From: an uncultured Muribaculaceae bacterium
GTDB taxonomy: Bacteria > Bacteroidota > Bacteroidia > Bacteroidales > Muribaculaceae
Assembly: GCA_910579035.1 (NCBI GenBank)
Contig: CAJTSR010000023.1
Coordinates: forward strand, 1 to 41,740
DNA: 41,740 nt
Reading direction: 5' to 3'
Below, piece by piece: positions 32,447-41,300 of the stretch. Position 1 is the first letter of the stretch, and every line of letters begins with the position of its first letter. The notes beneath the pieces are model-generated. The model was not told where the DNA came from. It did no database searches and saw only the letters and a program-made list of their open reading frames with translations. A program made the position numbers and the translations under genes.

Positions 32447-35308
32447 TTATTTGGCTGCTTCCTGCACATCGCCGTCAGGGTCGAGAACTATTACGCGGTA
32501 ATTGTTCTGTGCCAGTACGTCCGATATGAATTTCTGCACATCGGCAACGGTGATGGAGCCGAGTATCTCGTTGTTGTTTATAAAGGTTGTGACACCGTTG
32601 AGTGTGCTGGCTGCCATGGCGCCTGCCCACGACGAATTATCCTTGAGGTCTTCGCCGGTCTTCTTTATCATGAACTCTACCACAGGCTGGAGTTCGGCTT
32701 CAGTGACGTTTTCCTTCATTGTTGTGGTAAGTTCCTTGATGGCGGCAAGTACTTCGTCCTTCATTTCCGGTTTCATCGGGAATGCTGTCTGGAAAGTGGT
32801 GTTAAGCTTGCCGAGGCGGCTCATCTGTCCGCTTGCCGAGATGGAGTATGTGGCACCCATCTCTTCGCGCACCTTGTCGAGAAGGCGCTTCGACAGGATT
32901 TGGGCGGAAACAGAGGCGAGCAGACGGTTTTTGGCAGTGTATGGCATTTCGGCGAAGAAGCCCACGAAAGCGTAGGTCTGCGGTGTTTCCATCTTCGATG
33001 TGTAGCGGTCGGTGCCTGTTCCGGCTTTTACCTCGAAGGCAGGATTTGCTATCACGTCCTTGACGAGGTTTTTAGTGTCGGTGGGCAGAGTGGCGATATA
33101 CTGCTCCATCAGGGGTACGAAAGTGGCTTCGTCGATGCTGCCGGTGAAAACGAAGGTGTAGTCGGCGGCGTTCTGAAGCATTGCGCGCACTGCTTTCACT
33201 ATTTCGTCGCGCTTGGCGGCCTTGATGTCGTCAGTGGTAAGTGTCTGTATCACTGGTGATGCGTAGAGGCTTTCAGTAAGTTTGCGGGAGAACAGGTAGT
33301 TGGGAGTGTTTTCCTGATTGGCGAGCATGCCTATGACTGAGCCACGGGTTGCCTCGAATTCCTGCTCGTCGATGTTCAGGCCGGTGAAGTAGCCGTAGAT
33401 CAGCTCCATGAGTGTGGGGAGGTCTTTGCTTGTGCTATGGCCTTCAAATTCGCGGGAGTATTCGCTGGAAGAGAAGCTTACGCCTGCCTGCTTGCCTTGG
33501 GTGTACTTCTGTATGTCGGAGCTGTTGTAGTTGTGGATTCCGTATGTGCTCAGAGCTACGGGCGCGTATTTTGCCGAAGCTGCCAGTGAGGCGTCGATTT
33601 CGGAAAGGCCCTTGCCCTTGGCTACGGCGTCAAGTACTATCTCGTTGTTCTTGAAGTCGGTGGGTTTCACAATCACTTTCACACCGTTGGAGAGGGTGTA
33701 TTCGGTGGCGTCCCATTCGGCAAGCTTGCGTGTGGACTTGACCTTGCCGGGGGCGGGGAGTGCCGGAATGAGGGGATCGGTGCGCATTTCGTCCTTGTAG
33801 CCTTCGAGCTCTTCGTTGTCCACGCTTTCAAGCGCGTCGGCAAACTGCTGTTCGGTAGGTGCTGTGAAGCCCTCTTTTTCGGGCAGCATGGCTAAGAGCA
33901 CGCGGTTGTCGGCATCTTCGGTTATAACCTGGGGCAGGAGCTGGTTGATGGCGTCCACGCCGATCAGGTTCACAAATGAGTCGTACTGTTCTTTTACATA
34001 TGCGATGCCGGGAGCGGGGAGGCCGTTAACGAAGTGCTGAACGTACTCTTTGGAGTACTGTTCGTTCTTTTTGTCGTTGCGTTCTTCGTATGCTTTTTCG
34101 ATGCGCGACATAAATTCGGCGCGTGCGCGTTCATATTCGCCCACGGTGAAGCCTGTGCGCGCGGCGCGGAGAATCTCGCGGTATGCCTGTGTGAGGGCCG
34201 GAACCACGTCGTTGTCCTTGGCTATGACCTGCAGAGTGAGTGCGCCTTTGTCGGCCGAGAACATGAAGCCGCCGAGTTCAATACCTGCGTTGGCATATTC
34301 GCAGTCGGGCTTTTTCGACAAATCATCAAGACGGGTGTTGAGCATCGAGGCTACCATTGTCGAAATGTAGTGCATGGGATAGTAAGCTGCCGTGCGACGG
34401 TATGAGCGGGGAAGCACGAGGTTGTCGTTCTTGTACATAAGGAGCACTGCCGGGAACTGCATTTCCTTGTCGGAGCCTATGGCATAGATTGTGCCGTCGG
34501 TGTCTTCCACGTCAAAGTATATGCGTTCTTTGGCATTTTCGGGCATCTTGATGGGGGCGAAAGTTTCTTTAATTTTGGCCTCGATGTAGTCGGGATCGAT
34601 GTCGCCTACCACGATGATAGCCTGCTGGTCAGGACGGTACCATGTGTGGTAGTAGTCGATGAGCGCCTGATGGGGGAAGTTGTCCACCACTTCCATCGTG
34701 CCGATGGGCAGGCGTTCGCCGTAGCGGTTGCCGTCGTACATTTTGGGGGCGAGTTGTTCCATGATGCGCATTGAGCCGGCATTGCCTTGGCGCCATTCTT
34801 CGTGGATAACGCCGCGTTCGGCATCGATTTCAGCCGGTTCGAGGCTCAGGGCGCAGGCCCAGTCGTGGAGTATCAGCAGACAGCTGTCCTGTACTGATGT
34901 GCGGGCTACCGGCACGTTCGAGATGTTGTAGACGGTTTCATCGAAGCTGGTGTATGCGTTCAGGTTGTACCCGAATTTCACACCTACTGATGCAAGATAG
35001 TTGATGATTCCCTTTCCGGGGAAATTTTGAGTGCCTTTGAAGCACATATGTTCAAGGAAGTGAGCGAGGCCGCGCTGGTTGTCTTCTTCGAGCACGGAGC
35101 CTACTTTCTGAGCGATGTAGAAATCGGCCTGTCCCTTGGGGTTGTTGTTGTGGCGGATATAGTAGGTGAGCCCGTTGTCGAGGTGGCCTATGCGAACCTC
35201 CGGGTCTTCCGGCACTGCGGGGAGCTGGCCGGGTGCCTGAGCTTTGGTTGTGCCTGCGGCTAAAAGCAGTGAGAGCGCTGCAAGACCGCGAATAAGTAGT
35301 TTTTTCAT
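32447..35308 (-). CDS. Secreted M16 family zinc peptidase (pitrilysin-like)
   Basis: The 953-residue protein has a signal peptide (MKKLLIRGLAALSLLLAAGT, cleavage after KAQA near residue 25) and the inverted zinc motif HxxEH (His83-Phe-Leu-Glu86-His87, in GLAHFLEHMCFKG), with the distal acidic residues in AEIDAERGVIHEEW. The N-terminal half carries the active domain and the C-terminal half the inactive M16_C repeats, all in one chain as usual for this length. It probably degrades peptides in the periplasm. The start at 35308 was chosen over an ATG 39 bases upstream because it opens with the Lys-Lys signal peptide. A single-gene unit: a weak promoter lies upstream and a bidirectional terminator downstream. 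Confidence 0.94.
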   Translation of the reverse strand: MKKLLIRGLAALSLLLAAGTTKAQAPGQLPAVPEDPEVRIGHLDNGLTYYIRHNNNPKGQADFYIAQKVGSVLEEDNQRGLAHFLEHMCFKGTQNFPGKGIINYLASVGVKFGYNLNAYTSFDETVYNISNVPVARTSVQDSCLLILHDWACALSLEPAEIDAERGVIHEEWRQGNAGSMRIMEQLAPKMYDGNRYGERLPIGTMEVVDNFPHQALIDYYHTWYRPDQQAIIVVGDIDPDYIEAKIKETFAPIKMPENAKERIYFDVEDTDGTIYAIGSDKEMQFPAVLLMYKNDNLVLPRSYRRTAAYYPMHYISTMVASMLNTRLDDLSKKPDCEYANAGIELGGFMFSADKGALTLQVIAKDNDVVPALTQAYREILRAARTGFTVGEYERARAEFMSRIEKAYEERNDKKNEQYSKEYVQHFVNGLPAPGIAYVKEQYDSFVNLIGVDAINQLLPQVITEDADNRVLLAMLPEKEGFTAPTEQQFADALESVDNEELEGYKDEMRTDPLIPALPAPGKVKSTRKLAEWDATEYTLSNGVKVIVKPTDFKNNEIVLDAVAKGKGLSEIDASLAASAKYAPVALSTYGIHNYNSSDIQKYTQGKQAGVSFSSSEYSREFEGHSTSKDLPTLMELIYGYFTGLNIDEQEFEATRGSVIGMLANQENTPNYLFSRKLTESLYASPVIQTLTTDDIKAAKRDEIVKAVRAMLQNAADYTFVFTGSIDEATFVPLMEQYIATLPTDTKNLVKDVIANPAFEVKAGTGTDRYTSKMETPQTYAFVGFFAEMPYTAKNRLLASVSAQILSKRLLDKVREEMGATYSISASGQMSRLGKLNTTFQTAFPMKPEMKDEVLAAIKELTTTMKENVTEAELQPVVEFMIKKTGEDLKDNSSWAGAMAASTLNGVTTFINNNEILGSITVADVQKFISDVLAQNNYRVIVLDPDGDVQEAAK

Positions 35309-35355
35309 ATTATGATTGGAATGTGTTTTTTTCTCAATTAACAGCATATATGACG

Positions 35356-35363
35356 CGAAGATA
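35356..35363 (-). promoter_or_regulatory. Near-consensus -7 element TATCTTCG for the M16 gene
   Basis: On the minus strand TATCTTCG differs from TAnnTTTG by one base and lies 47 bases before the ATG at 35308. No clear -33 box. Confidence 0.35.
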
Positions 35364-35397
35364 CTATTAATACTTACAGCGTTGGTGTTAAAAACGT

Positions 35398-35436
35398 TTA
35401 AAAATAAGGCGGAGCCGCCATCGGGGGCAGCTCCGC
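35398..35436 (-). terminator. Terminator of the RND efflux operon
   Basis: On the minus strand GCGGAGC (35436-35430) pairs with GCTCCGC (35415-35409) around a GC-rich loop that can pair further, followed by CTTATTTTTAAA. It lies 16 bases after the stop of the PII-like gene. Confidence 0.7.
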
Positions 35437-35451
35437 GTCTAATTTTGTGAT

Positions 35452-35745
35452 TTAAATACCGTCTTCAACGTTCCATATAAAGGCCCTTAGGCCGAGTTTG
35501 GGGCGTTCGTCGTTCATTCGTCGGAGTTTGTCGAGAACTATTGCCACGCGGTGGTCTTCCACCACGGTGATGATGGCTCCCGCGAGCGACGGCCACGCGT
35601 GCGAGCCATAGTGCGGCTCTCCGTCAACACTTCCGCGGCCTGTCACTTGCTCCCACGCCGTGAATCCGCGGCAGTTGGAGCGTTCGAGCATATCGACTAT
35701 CTTGTCGCGATGTGCCTGGTCGAAGGCTATGAATATCGATTTCAT
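35452..35745 (-). CDS. PII-like protein of the PG0541 transporter-associated type
   Basis: The 97-residue protein begins MKSIFIAFDQAHRDKIVDML and has the alternating strand-helix pattern of the PII/DUF3240 ferredoxin-like fold: a central loop CRGFTAWEQVTGRGSVDGEPHYGSHAWP and a strand GAIITVVEDHRVAIVLDKL. It fits the small group named after Porphyromonas PG0541 and found next to RND efflux genes. PII-like proteins form trimers that bind small ligands, often to control a neighbouring transporter; ligand and target here are unknown. The start overlaps the end of the RND permease gene by 4 bases (ATGA), so the two are translationally coupled. It is the last gene before a terminator. Confidence 0.83.
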   Translation of the reverse strand: MKSIFIAFDQAHRDKIVDMLERSNCRGFTAWEQVTGRGSVDGEPHYGSHAWPSLAGAIITVVEDHRVAIVLDKLRRMNDERPKLGLRAFIWNVEDGI

Positions 35746-38700
35746 TGTTTTGCGTTTTTAATGGCGAGTTTGTGGAGCTTGCGCCGTTTGTTCTTAATGC
35801 CTTGTCCGGCGAACACGCAGTAGAGAACCGGCACGAAGAGCAGGGTGAGGATTGTGGAGAATGTCAGACCACCGATTACGGCAGTACCCATCGGGCGCCA
35901 CATTTCGGCTCCCTGTCCTGTGCCTATGGCCATGGGCACCATGCCGAGAATGGTGGTGAGGGTGGTCATTACAACGGGGCGCAGACGCGATTCACCGCCG
36001 TTCACAACGGCGCGCCGTATGCTCATGCCGCGTTCGCGGTTGAGCGATATGTAGTCGATGAGCACGATGCCGTTCTTCACAACGATACCGATAAGCATGA
36101 TGGCGCCGATCATTGACATCACGTTAAGGGTGTGCCCTGTAAGCCACAGGATTATGAACACGCCCGAGAACGCGAACAGTAGCGAGGTCATAATTATGCC
36201 CGGATAGGTGTAGCTTTCAAACTGGGCCGCCATAACAATGTACACGAGCACTATGATGAGCACGGCAAGTGTCATAAGGTCGGCAAAAGATTCTTGCTGG
36301 TCCTCGTAGCTGCCGGCAAGCTCTATGGCTATGCCTTGGGGTATGTCCATTTTGTCGATTGCCACCTGTGATTGCTCTACAACCTGGCTCATGGGGACAC
36401 CTTCGACAACGGTGCTTACCGTGACGATGCGTTCGCGGTCTTTGCGTTCGATGGTCGGGGGAGTGAAGCGTTCTACCACGCGTCCGACGTCGCGCACGCG
36501 TACGGCCTGTCCGAGATTGTTGTAGAGCAGAATGTTCTCGATGTCTTCGAGCGAGGTACGGTGTTCGGGAGCGTACATCACCTTGATATCGTATTCTTCG
36601 CCGTCCTCGCGGAATTGAGATGCGAGTTGTCCGTTGATTCGGTTTCTCAGCGAAGTGGCTGCCGTCGAGAGGTTGAGTCCGTAGCGGGCAAGTTTTTCGC
36701 GGTCAAAATCCACCTGATATTCAGGCTGGTAGTCGGCACGCGATATTATCACGTCGGCAGTTCCGGGTATTTTGAGCAGTTCGGCCTGAAGCATGCGTGC
36801 CACAGAGTCGCTTTCGGCGAAGTCGTAACCGTATATTTCATAGTCAATGGTGGTTTGTCCGCCCATACCCATGCCGCCGGTGCTTACCTGCACTTTCTTA
36901 AATTCCGGGAAGTTCTTCAGGTCCTCGCGCATAAGTGCGGCTATCTCCGTGATGCGGCGGTCGCGATCGCCGGGGTCGGTAAGGCGTATGTTCATCGAAA
37001 TGATATGCGGGCCGTTGTCGCTGAGGTTGGCGAAGGTGTTGTCGCTTGATGCCGAGCCGGTTGTGTAGTTGATAACCGTCATTTCGGGGTATTTACCCTT
37101 CCACAGCTCCACGAGGCGTCCGGCGGCCTCTTTGGAAACTTCGACGCGTGTGCCGATCGGTGTTTCGAGGGTTATGCGCAGGCGGCCGTCGTCGGCAGTG
37201 GGGAAGAATTCCGTGCCTACAAACTTCATAAGTCCGAGCGACCCGGCGAAGATGCCCATGCAGATTACGAAAGTCACCGTCTTGTGTCCTACCACCCATT
37301 TGAGCAGGCGGCCATAGCCTCGGTCGAAGGAGTCGAGTCCTCGGTTTACGGGAGTGAACAGCAGGTTGTAGAGGCGTCCGTGGTGGTTGACGCGGCGCAG
37401 TAACAGGCTGCAAAGCATCGGGGTGAGCGAGAGGGCGCACACTGTCGATATTATCATCATGATTGTCACCATCCATCCGAGCTGGCGGAAGAGCACGCCT
37501 GTCATACCCGTCACGAGCGTGAGCGGGAAGAATACGGCGATAAGGGTGAGGGTCGACGCTATTACCGATACAGCCACCTCGTTGGTGCCGTGCACGGCGG
37601 CCTGCTTCGGGTCGGAGCCGCGCTCTATGTGGGTGGTCACGTTTTCAAGTACCACGATGGCGTCGTCCACCACCATGCCGATGGATATCGACAGAGCCGA
37701 CAGCGACACGATGTTGAGGGTGTTGCCCGTGGCGTACAGGTATATGAACGACGCTATGAGCGATATGGGGATTGTGATGGTGATGATGAGCGTGGCACGC
37801 CAGCGGCCGAGGAAGAAGAATACCACTATCACCACGAAAAGCAAGGCGTACATCACCGTTTCGACGAGCGACGCGATGGTGTTGCGGATATTGTCCGAGG
37901 TGTCTACAATCACGCCGAGTTTCACGTCGGAAGGCAGGCGTTTTTGGAGAGTCGGAAGCATTTCGAGCACTTTGTCCGAAATTTCAACGGAGTTGGCGCC
38001 GCTTTGCTTCTGGATTACGATCATGGCGCCTTGCTCGCCGTTGTTGTATGTTTCCTGTGTGCGCTCTTCGAGAGAGTCGTCGATTCGGGCAACATCGCGC
38101 AGATACACGCTGCGGCCTTCGTGCGAGCCTACCACGATGTTGGCCATCTCGTCGGAGGAGCCGAACTCGCCCTGCACGCGCAGCGAGTATGTGTCGGAGC
38201 CTATGTCGAACGCGCCGCCGGGTATATTGCGGTTCTCGGCTCCGATGAGCGATGCTATCTGCTCTATGGTTATGCCGTATGCCTCAAGACGCTGCGGGTC
38301 GGTGTACACGTGGATTTCGCGTTTAGGCGCGCCAGATATCGATACCGAGCCTACGCCGCTGATGCGTGCCAGAGGGTTGGCCACGGCATCGTCCAGAATC
38401 TTGTACAGGCCGGGCATACTTTCAGATGCTCGCACCGACAGCATGATAATAGGAATCATGTCGGTGGAGAATTTGAAGATTATAGGCGTTTCGGAATCAT
38501 CGGGGAGCATCGACGACACCATGTCGAGTTTGTCGCGTACGTCGTTGGTAAGGACGTCGATATCCTCGCCGTATTCAAATTCGAGGGTTATCACCGATAT
38601 GTTCTCGCGCGATTTCGATGTGATGTGCTTGAGGTTGCTCACCGAGTTAAGCACGTTCTCGAGTGGGCGGGTAACATTCTGTTCGATGTCTTGCGCGCTC

Positions 38701-38861
38701 GCTCCGGTATATGTGGTCATCACCATGATGGTGTTGGTTTCGATATCCGGGTAGAGGTCGATAGGCAGTTTGTTGAGCGAGAAAAGGCCGAGTATGACTA
38801 CCGCCACGAAGCATAGGGTGGTCATAATCGGGCGCTTGACCGCGCTTCCGTATATACTCAT
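35742..38861 (-). CDS. RND efflux transporter permease (HAE1 family)
   Basis: The 1039-residue inner-membrane pump has the AcrB-type layout: TM1 near residues 12-30, a large periplasmic loop with YPDIETNTIMV and YTGASAQDIEQNVTRPLE, a TM2-6 block from about 333, a second loop and TM8-12 near the C-terminus. The proton-relay pair Asp399-Asp400 in TM4 (SIGMVVDDAIVVLENV) is present, so it should be an active drug/proton antiporter. The tract FFPTADDGRLRITLETPIGT starts the second loop. It works with the adaptor and TolC encoded upstream (3-base gap to the adaptor). The substrate range cannot be read from sequence; multidrug or bile-acid efflux is typical for gut Bacteroidales. Confidence 0.96.
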   Translation of the reverse strand: MSIYGSAVKRPIMTTLCFVAVVILGLFSLNKLPIDLYPDIETNTIMVMTTYTGASAQDIEQNVTRPLENVLNSVSNLKHITSKSRENISVITLEFEYGEDIDVLTNDVRDKLDMVSSMLPDDSETPIIFKFSTDMIPIIMLSVRASESMPGLYKILDDAVANPLARISGVGSVSISGAPKREIHVYTDPQRLEAYGITIEQIASLIGAENRNIPGGAFDIGSDTYSLRVQGEFGSSDEMANIVVGSHEGRSVYLRDVARIDDSLEERTQETYNNGEQGAMIVIQKQSGANSVEISDKVLEMLPTLQKRLPSDVKLGVIVDTSDNIRNTIASLVETVMYALLFVVIVVFFFLGRWRATLIITITIPISLIASFIYLYATGNTLNIVSLSALSISIGMVVDDAIVVLENVTTHIERGSDPKQAAVHGTNEVAVSVIASTLTLIAVFFPLTLVTGMTGVLFRQLGWMVTIMMIISTVCALSLTPMLCSLLLRRVNHHGRLYNLLFTPVNRGLDSFDRGYGRLLKWVVGHKTVTFVICMGIFAGSLGLMKFVGTEFFPTADDGRLRITLETPIGTRVEVSKEAAGRLVELWKGKYPEMTVINYTTGSASSDNTFANLSDNGPHIISMNIRLTDPGDRDRRITEIAALMREDLKNFPEFKKVQVSTGGMGMGGQTTIDYEIYGYDFAESDSVARMLQAELLKIPGTADVIISRADYQPEYQVDFDREKLARYGLNLSTAATSLRNRINGQLASQFREDGEEYDIKVMYAPEHRTSLEDIENILLYNNLGQAVRVRDVGRVVERFTPPTIERKDRERIVTVSTVVEGVPMSQVVEQSQVAIDKMDIPQGIAIELAGSYEDQQESFADLMTLAVLIIVLVYIVMAAQFESYTYPGIIMTSLLFAFSGVFIILWLTGHTLNVMSMIGAIMLIGIVVKNGIVLIDYISLNRERGMSIRRAVVNGGESRLRPVVMTTLTTILGMVPMAIGTGQGAEMWRPMGTAVIGGLTFSTILTLLFVPVLYCVFAGQGIKNKRRKLHKLAIKNAKQ

Positions 38862-38864
38862 TGT

Positions 38865-39887
38865 TTAGTTTGCGTTTTCGGGGTGTAATACTATGGCTTG
38901 TACTCCGTCGGCAAGGCGGCTCTGGCCGCTGATTACCACGGTGTCACCGTCGGCAATACCGTCGAGCAGCTCGTAGCTGTCGCCGAGGCGTTGCCCGAGC
39001 TGCACTTTCTTGTAGGCCACTTTTCCGTTGGAATATGTGTACACGTATTTGTTGCCCGAGCCGGTCTGTTTCACTACGGCGCGGTCGGGTACCACCACGT
39101 TCTGCTTGTGGCCGAGGTCTATGCTTACGCGGGCGAACATACCCGGCTTGAGGCGTTCTTTGGGGTTGGCTATCCTTACTTCGGCAATGAATGTGCGCGT
39201 GGCCGTGTCGATGGTGGGGTATATACGCTGCACGGTTCCGTCGAAGTTCTCGCCGGGGAAGGCGTCGAGGCTTACAGTCACGGGCATGCCGTTGCTGATG
39301 AGAGCCATGTCGTTCTCGCTTATGCTGATGAGCACTTTCACCACGGGCGAAAGCTGGCCGACAGTGAGAACGGGCATAGAGCCTGTCATATCGCCGGGAT
39401 CGTAGTTGCGGGCTGTTACCACGCCGCTGATAGGCGAGCGCAGCACAGTGTTTTCCAGTAAGTTGTCGTACTGAGAGCGAGCGGCGTCGAGTTGGGCTTT
39501 GAGTTGGTCGACAGCCTGCTGGGTGCCGGAGCCTATTTCAAGCAGCTGGGCGGCTCGTTTGTATTCTCGCTCGATTTGGTCGAGGTTGATGCGAAGCTGG
39601 TCGATATTGGAGCGGTCGAGCGACACAAGCTCTTGGCCGGCGCGCACGCGGTCGCCTACCTCCACGCGGATAGTCTTGATGCGGTTCGGAGTGGAGGGCG
39701 CTATGTTGTTTATGTTTTCGGCATCGACATTGGCGGTGTATTCTTTCATTTGCGGCACGTCGAGCTGCCGGGCCACGTCGACGGTGATTTTGGGCAGCTC
39801 CTCCTCGTGGGTGGCCGCATTTTCGTCGCCCTTGCCGCAAGAGGCTGCAAGCAGGAGCATAGCGATAGGAAATATGTACTTTCTCAT
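38865..39887 (-). CDS. RND efflux periplasmic adaptor (membrane fusion lipoprotein)
   Basis: The 340-residue protein has a lipoprotein signal with Cys17 (LLLAASCGKG). It shows the usual membrane-fusion order: lipoyl half (NIAPSTPNRIKTIRVEVGDRV, then RAGQELVSLD), an alpha hairpin (about 92-140, LRINLDQIEREYKRAAQLLE and LKAQLDAARSQYDNLLE), the second lipoyl half (LRSPISGVVTARNYDPGDMT), a beta-barrel (VTVSLDAFPGENFDGTVQRI) and a C-terminal membrane-proximal domain (VVVPDRAVVKQTGSGNKYV). It links the permease to TolC. Gaps of 12 bases to the TolC gene and 3 bases to the permease show one operon. Confidence 0.95.
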   Translation of the reverse strand: MRKYIFPIAMLLLAASCGKGDENAATHEEELPKITVDVARQLDVPQMKEYTANVDAENINNIAPSTPNRIKTIRVEVGDRVRAGQELVSLDRSNIDQLRINLDQIEREYKRAAQLLEIGSGTQQAVDQLKAQLDAARSQYDNLLENTVLRSPISGVVTARNYDPGDMTGSMPVLTVGQLSPVVKVLISISENDMALISNGMPVTVSLDAFPGENFDGTVQRIYPTIDTATRTFIAEVRIANPKERLKPGMFARVSIDLGHKQNVVVPDRAVVKQTGSGNKYVYTYSNGKVAYKKVQLGQRLGDSYELLDGIADGDTVVISGQSRLADGVQAIVLHPENAN

Positions 39888-39899
39888 ATTGGATTTAGA

Positions 39900-41300
39900 T
39901 TATTTTTCTGAGGTATAGCGCTCTATGGGGGCGTTGCCGAGCAGTAGCTCGAGGTTGCTGCCGGCCACCAGATAGTTGTAGATGGCTTGGTAGTATGCTA
40001 AGCGGGCGCGGGTGAGCGATAGCTCGGAGTCGCGGAGGTCGAGATAGCTTGCAGCACCTATCCCGAAGCTCTTCTCCATTATGGTGTGGGCGCTGTCGGC
40101 CTCGGCCACGCTTTCGGAGCTTGATGCTATCTGCTTGACGTTGAGCTGTATGTTGTCGATTGCAAGGTCTACCTGCATAGAGATTGAGCGTTCGAGATTC
40201 TCTCTCTGCCATTGGGTTTCGGCATATTGTATCTTGGCTTGCTTTACCTTGTTGATTCGTTGTCCGCCGTGGAAGATTGGCACGGAGAGGGTCACGCCGA
40301 TAGTGGAGTAGGGGTTCCAGCGGAAGTTGCTGAATGGCGAGCCGTTGCTCATCGAAGTCCAGTTGTAGTTCGCTGTAAGAGCCAATGTTGGCACGAAGGC
40401 AAGCTTCTGTATGTCTAAATTCTGTTTCAGCAGTTTGCTGTCGATATCGAGCAAGCGTAGGTCGGAGTTGCCGCTGTAGTCAGGGTTGATGGATAGCACG
40501 GTTTCGTACATGCTTGCCTCATAGTCTGATAGCTGCGAGGCTGCCTCGAGTTCGAAATTGCTGTCAAGACCCATAAGTATAAGCAGTTGGAGTCGTGCCT
40601 GCTTTATAGCGATGTCGGCCTGCACTATTTCGGGCTCTATGTTTTTCATAGCCACCGATGTGCGGAGCACGTCATAATCCGAAGCCGCGCCTGCCTCGCG
40701 CTGTTGCTGGTAGGTGCGGTTTGTGAGGGCTGCCATATCGTAGCTTTCCTGTATCACTTTGCGCGAGTCCTGGGCCAAAAGCAGGGTGTAGTAAGCGTTT
40801 TTCACTTGGTTTACAAGGCTCTGCCTCGACTGTCGTGCCGATTCGAGGCTCCTTAGTATCTGGGTGTCGCTTACTCCGATGCTTTTCCATAGCTGCGGGG
40901 CTATGAGGGGAAGCGAAGCCTGAAAACCGAGCGAATATGAGTTGTCAAGACCCATCTTTATGCCGTTGTCCTTTTTTTCACCGGCGCGCGAATTTTCTTC
41001 AGCTCCGTCGTTGCCGTTTCCGCCCATATCGCCAAAGCCGTCCATGTTCATATACATTACCTGCTTGGCAAGCATGCGGCTGTAGGTGGCTCCGAAGTCG
41101 ATGGTGGGAAGAAGTTGTCCGATAACCTCGCGTTTGGAATAATCGAGCCGCTCTACTTCCATATCGGCTATTTTTACTGTCGGATTGTCCGACAAAGCTA
41201 TCGTAAGGCATTCGTCAAGACTCACTGTTTTTGGTTCTGCCGTCAGGAGCATAGGCATCAGGCCTGCTGTGAGCACGGCAAAAACTCTCTCGATTCTCAT
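39900..41300 (-). CDS. TolC family outer-membrane efflux protein
   Basis: The 466-residue protein has a signal peptide (cleavage after LLTA near residue 21) and two OEP repeats of long helices and short barrel strands: VSLDECLTIALSDNPTVKIA at the start, QSLVNQVKNAYYTLLLAQDS in repeat 1, and SISMQVDLAIDNIQLNVKQI with ESVAEADSAHTIMEKSFGIG in repeat 2. The C-terminal motif SYLDLRDSELSLTRARLAYYQAIYNYL is typical. Residues about 81-116 form a Met/Gly/Asp/Asn-rich insert (VMYMNMDGFGDMGGNGNDG) in the first outer-membrane loop. It provides the outer channel for the RND pump encoded downstream and is the first gene of that operon. Confidence 0.94.
   Translation of the reverse strand: MRIERVFAVLTAGLMPMLLTAEPKTVSLDECLTIALSDNPTVKIADMEVERLDYSKREVIGQLLPTIDFGATYSRMLAKQVMYMNMDGFGDMGGNGNDGAEENSRAGEKKDNGIKMGLDNSYSLGFQASLPLIAPQLWKSIGVSDTQILRSLESARQSRQSLVNQVKNAYYTLLLAQDSRKVIQESYDMAALTNRTYQQQREAGAASDYDVLRTSVAMKNIEPEIVQADIAIKQARLQLLILMGLDSNFELEAASQLSDYEASMYETVLSINPDYSGNSDLRLLDIDSKLLKQNLDIQKLAFVPTLALTANYNWTSMSNGSPFSNFRWNPYSTIGVTLSVPIFHGGQRINKVKQAKIQYAETQWQRENLERSISMQVDLAIDNIQLNVKQIASSSESVAEADSAHTIMEKSFGIGAASYLDLRDSELSLTRARLAYYQAIYNYLVAGSNLELLLGNAPIERYTSEK

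Noticed and set aside
37387..38816. Two overlapping plus-strand open frames (over 400 codons) opposite the RND permease
   Set aside because: Both are antisense to an intact HAE1 permease; the translations have Ser/Thr/Arg- or His/Val-rich composition without domain signs.
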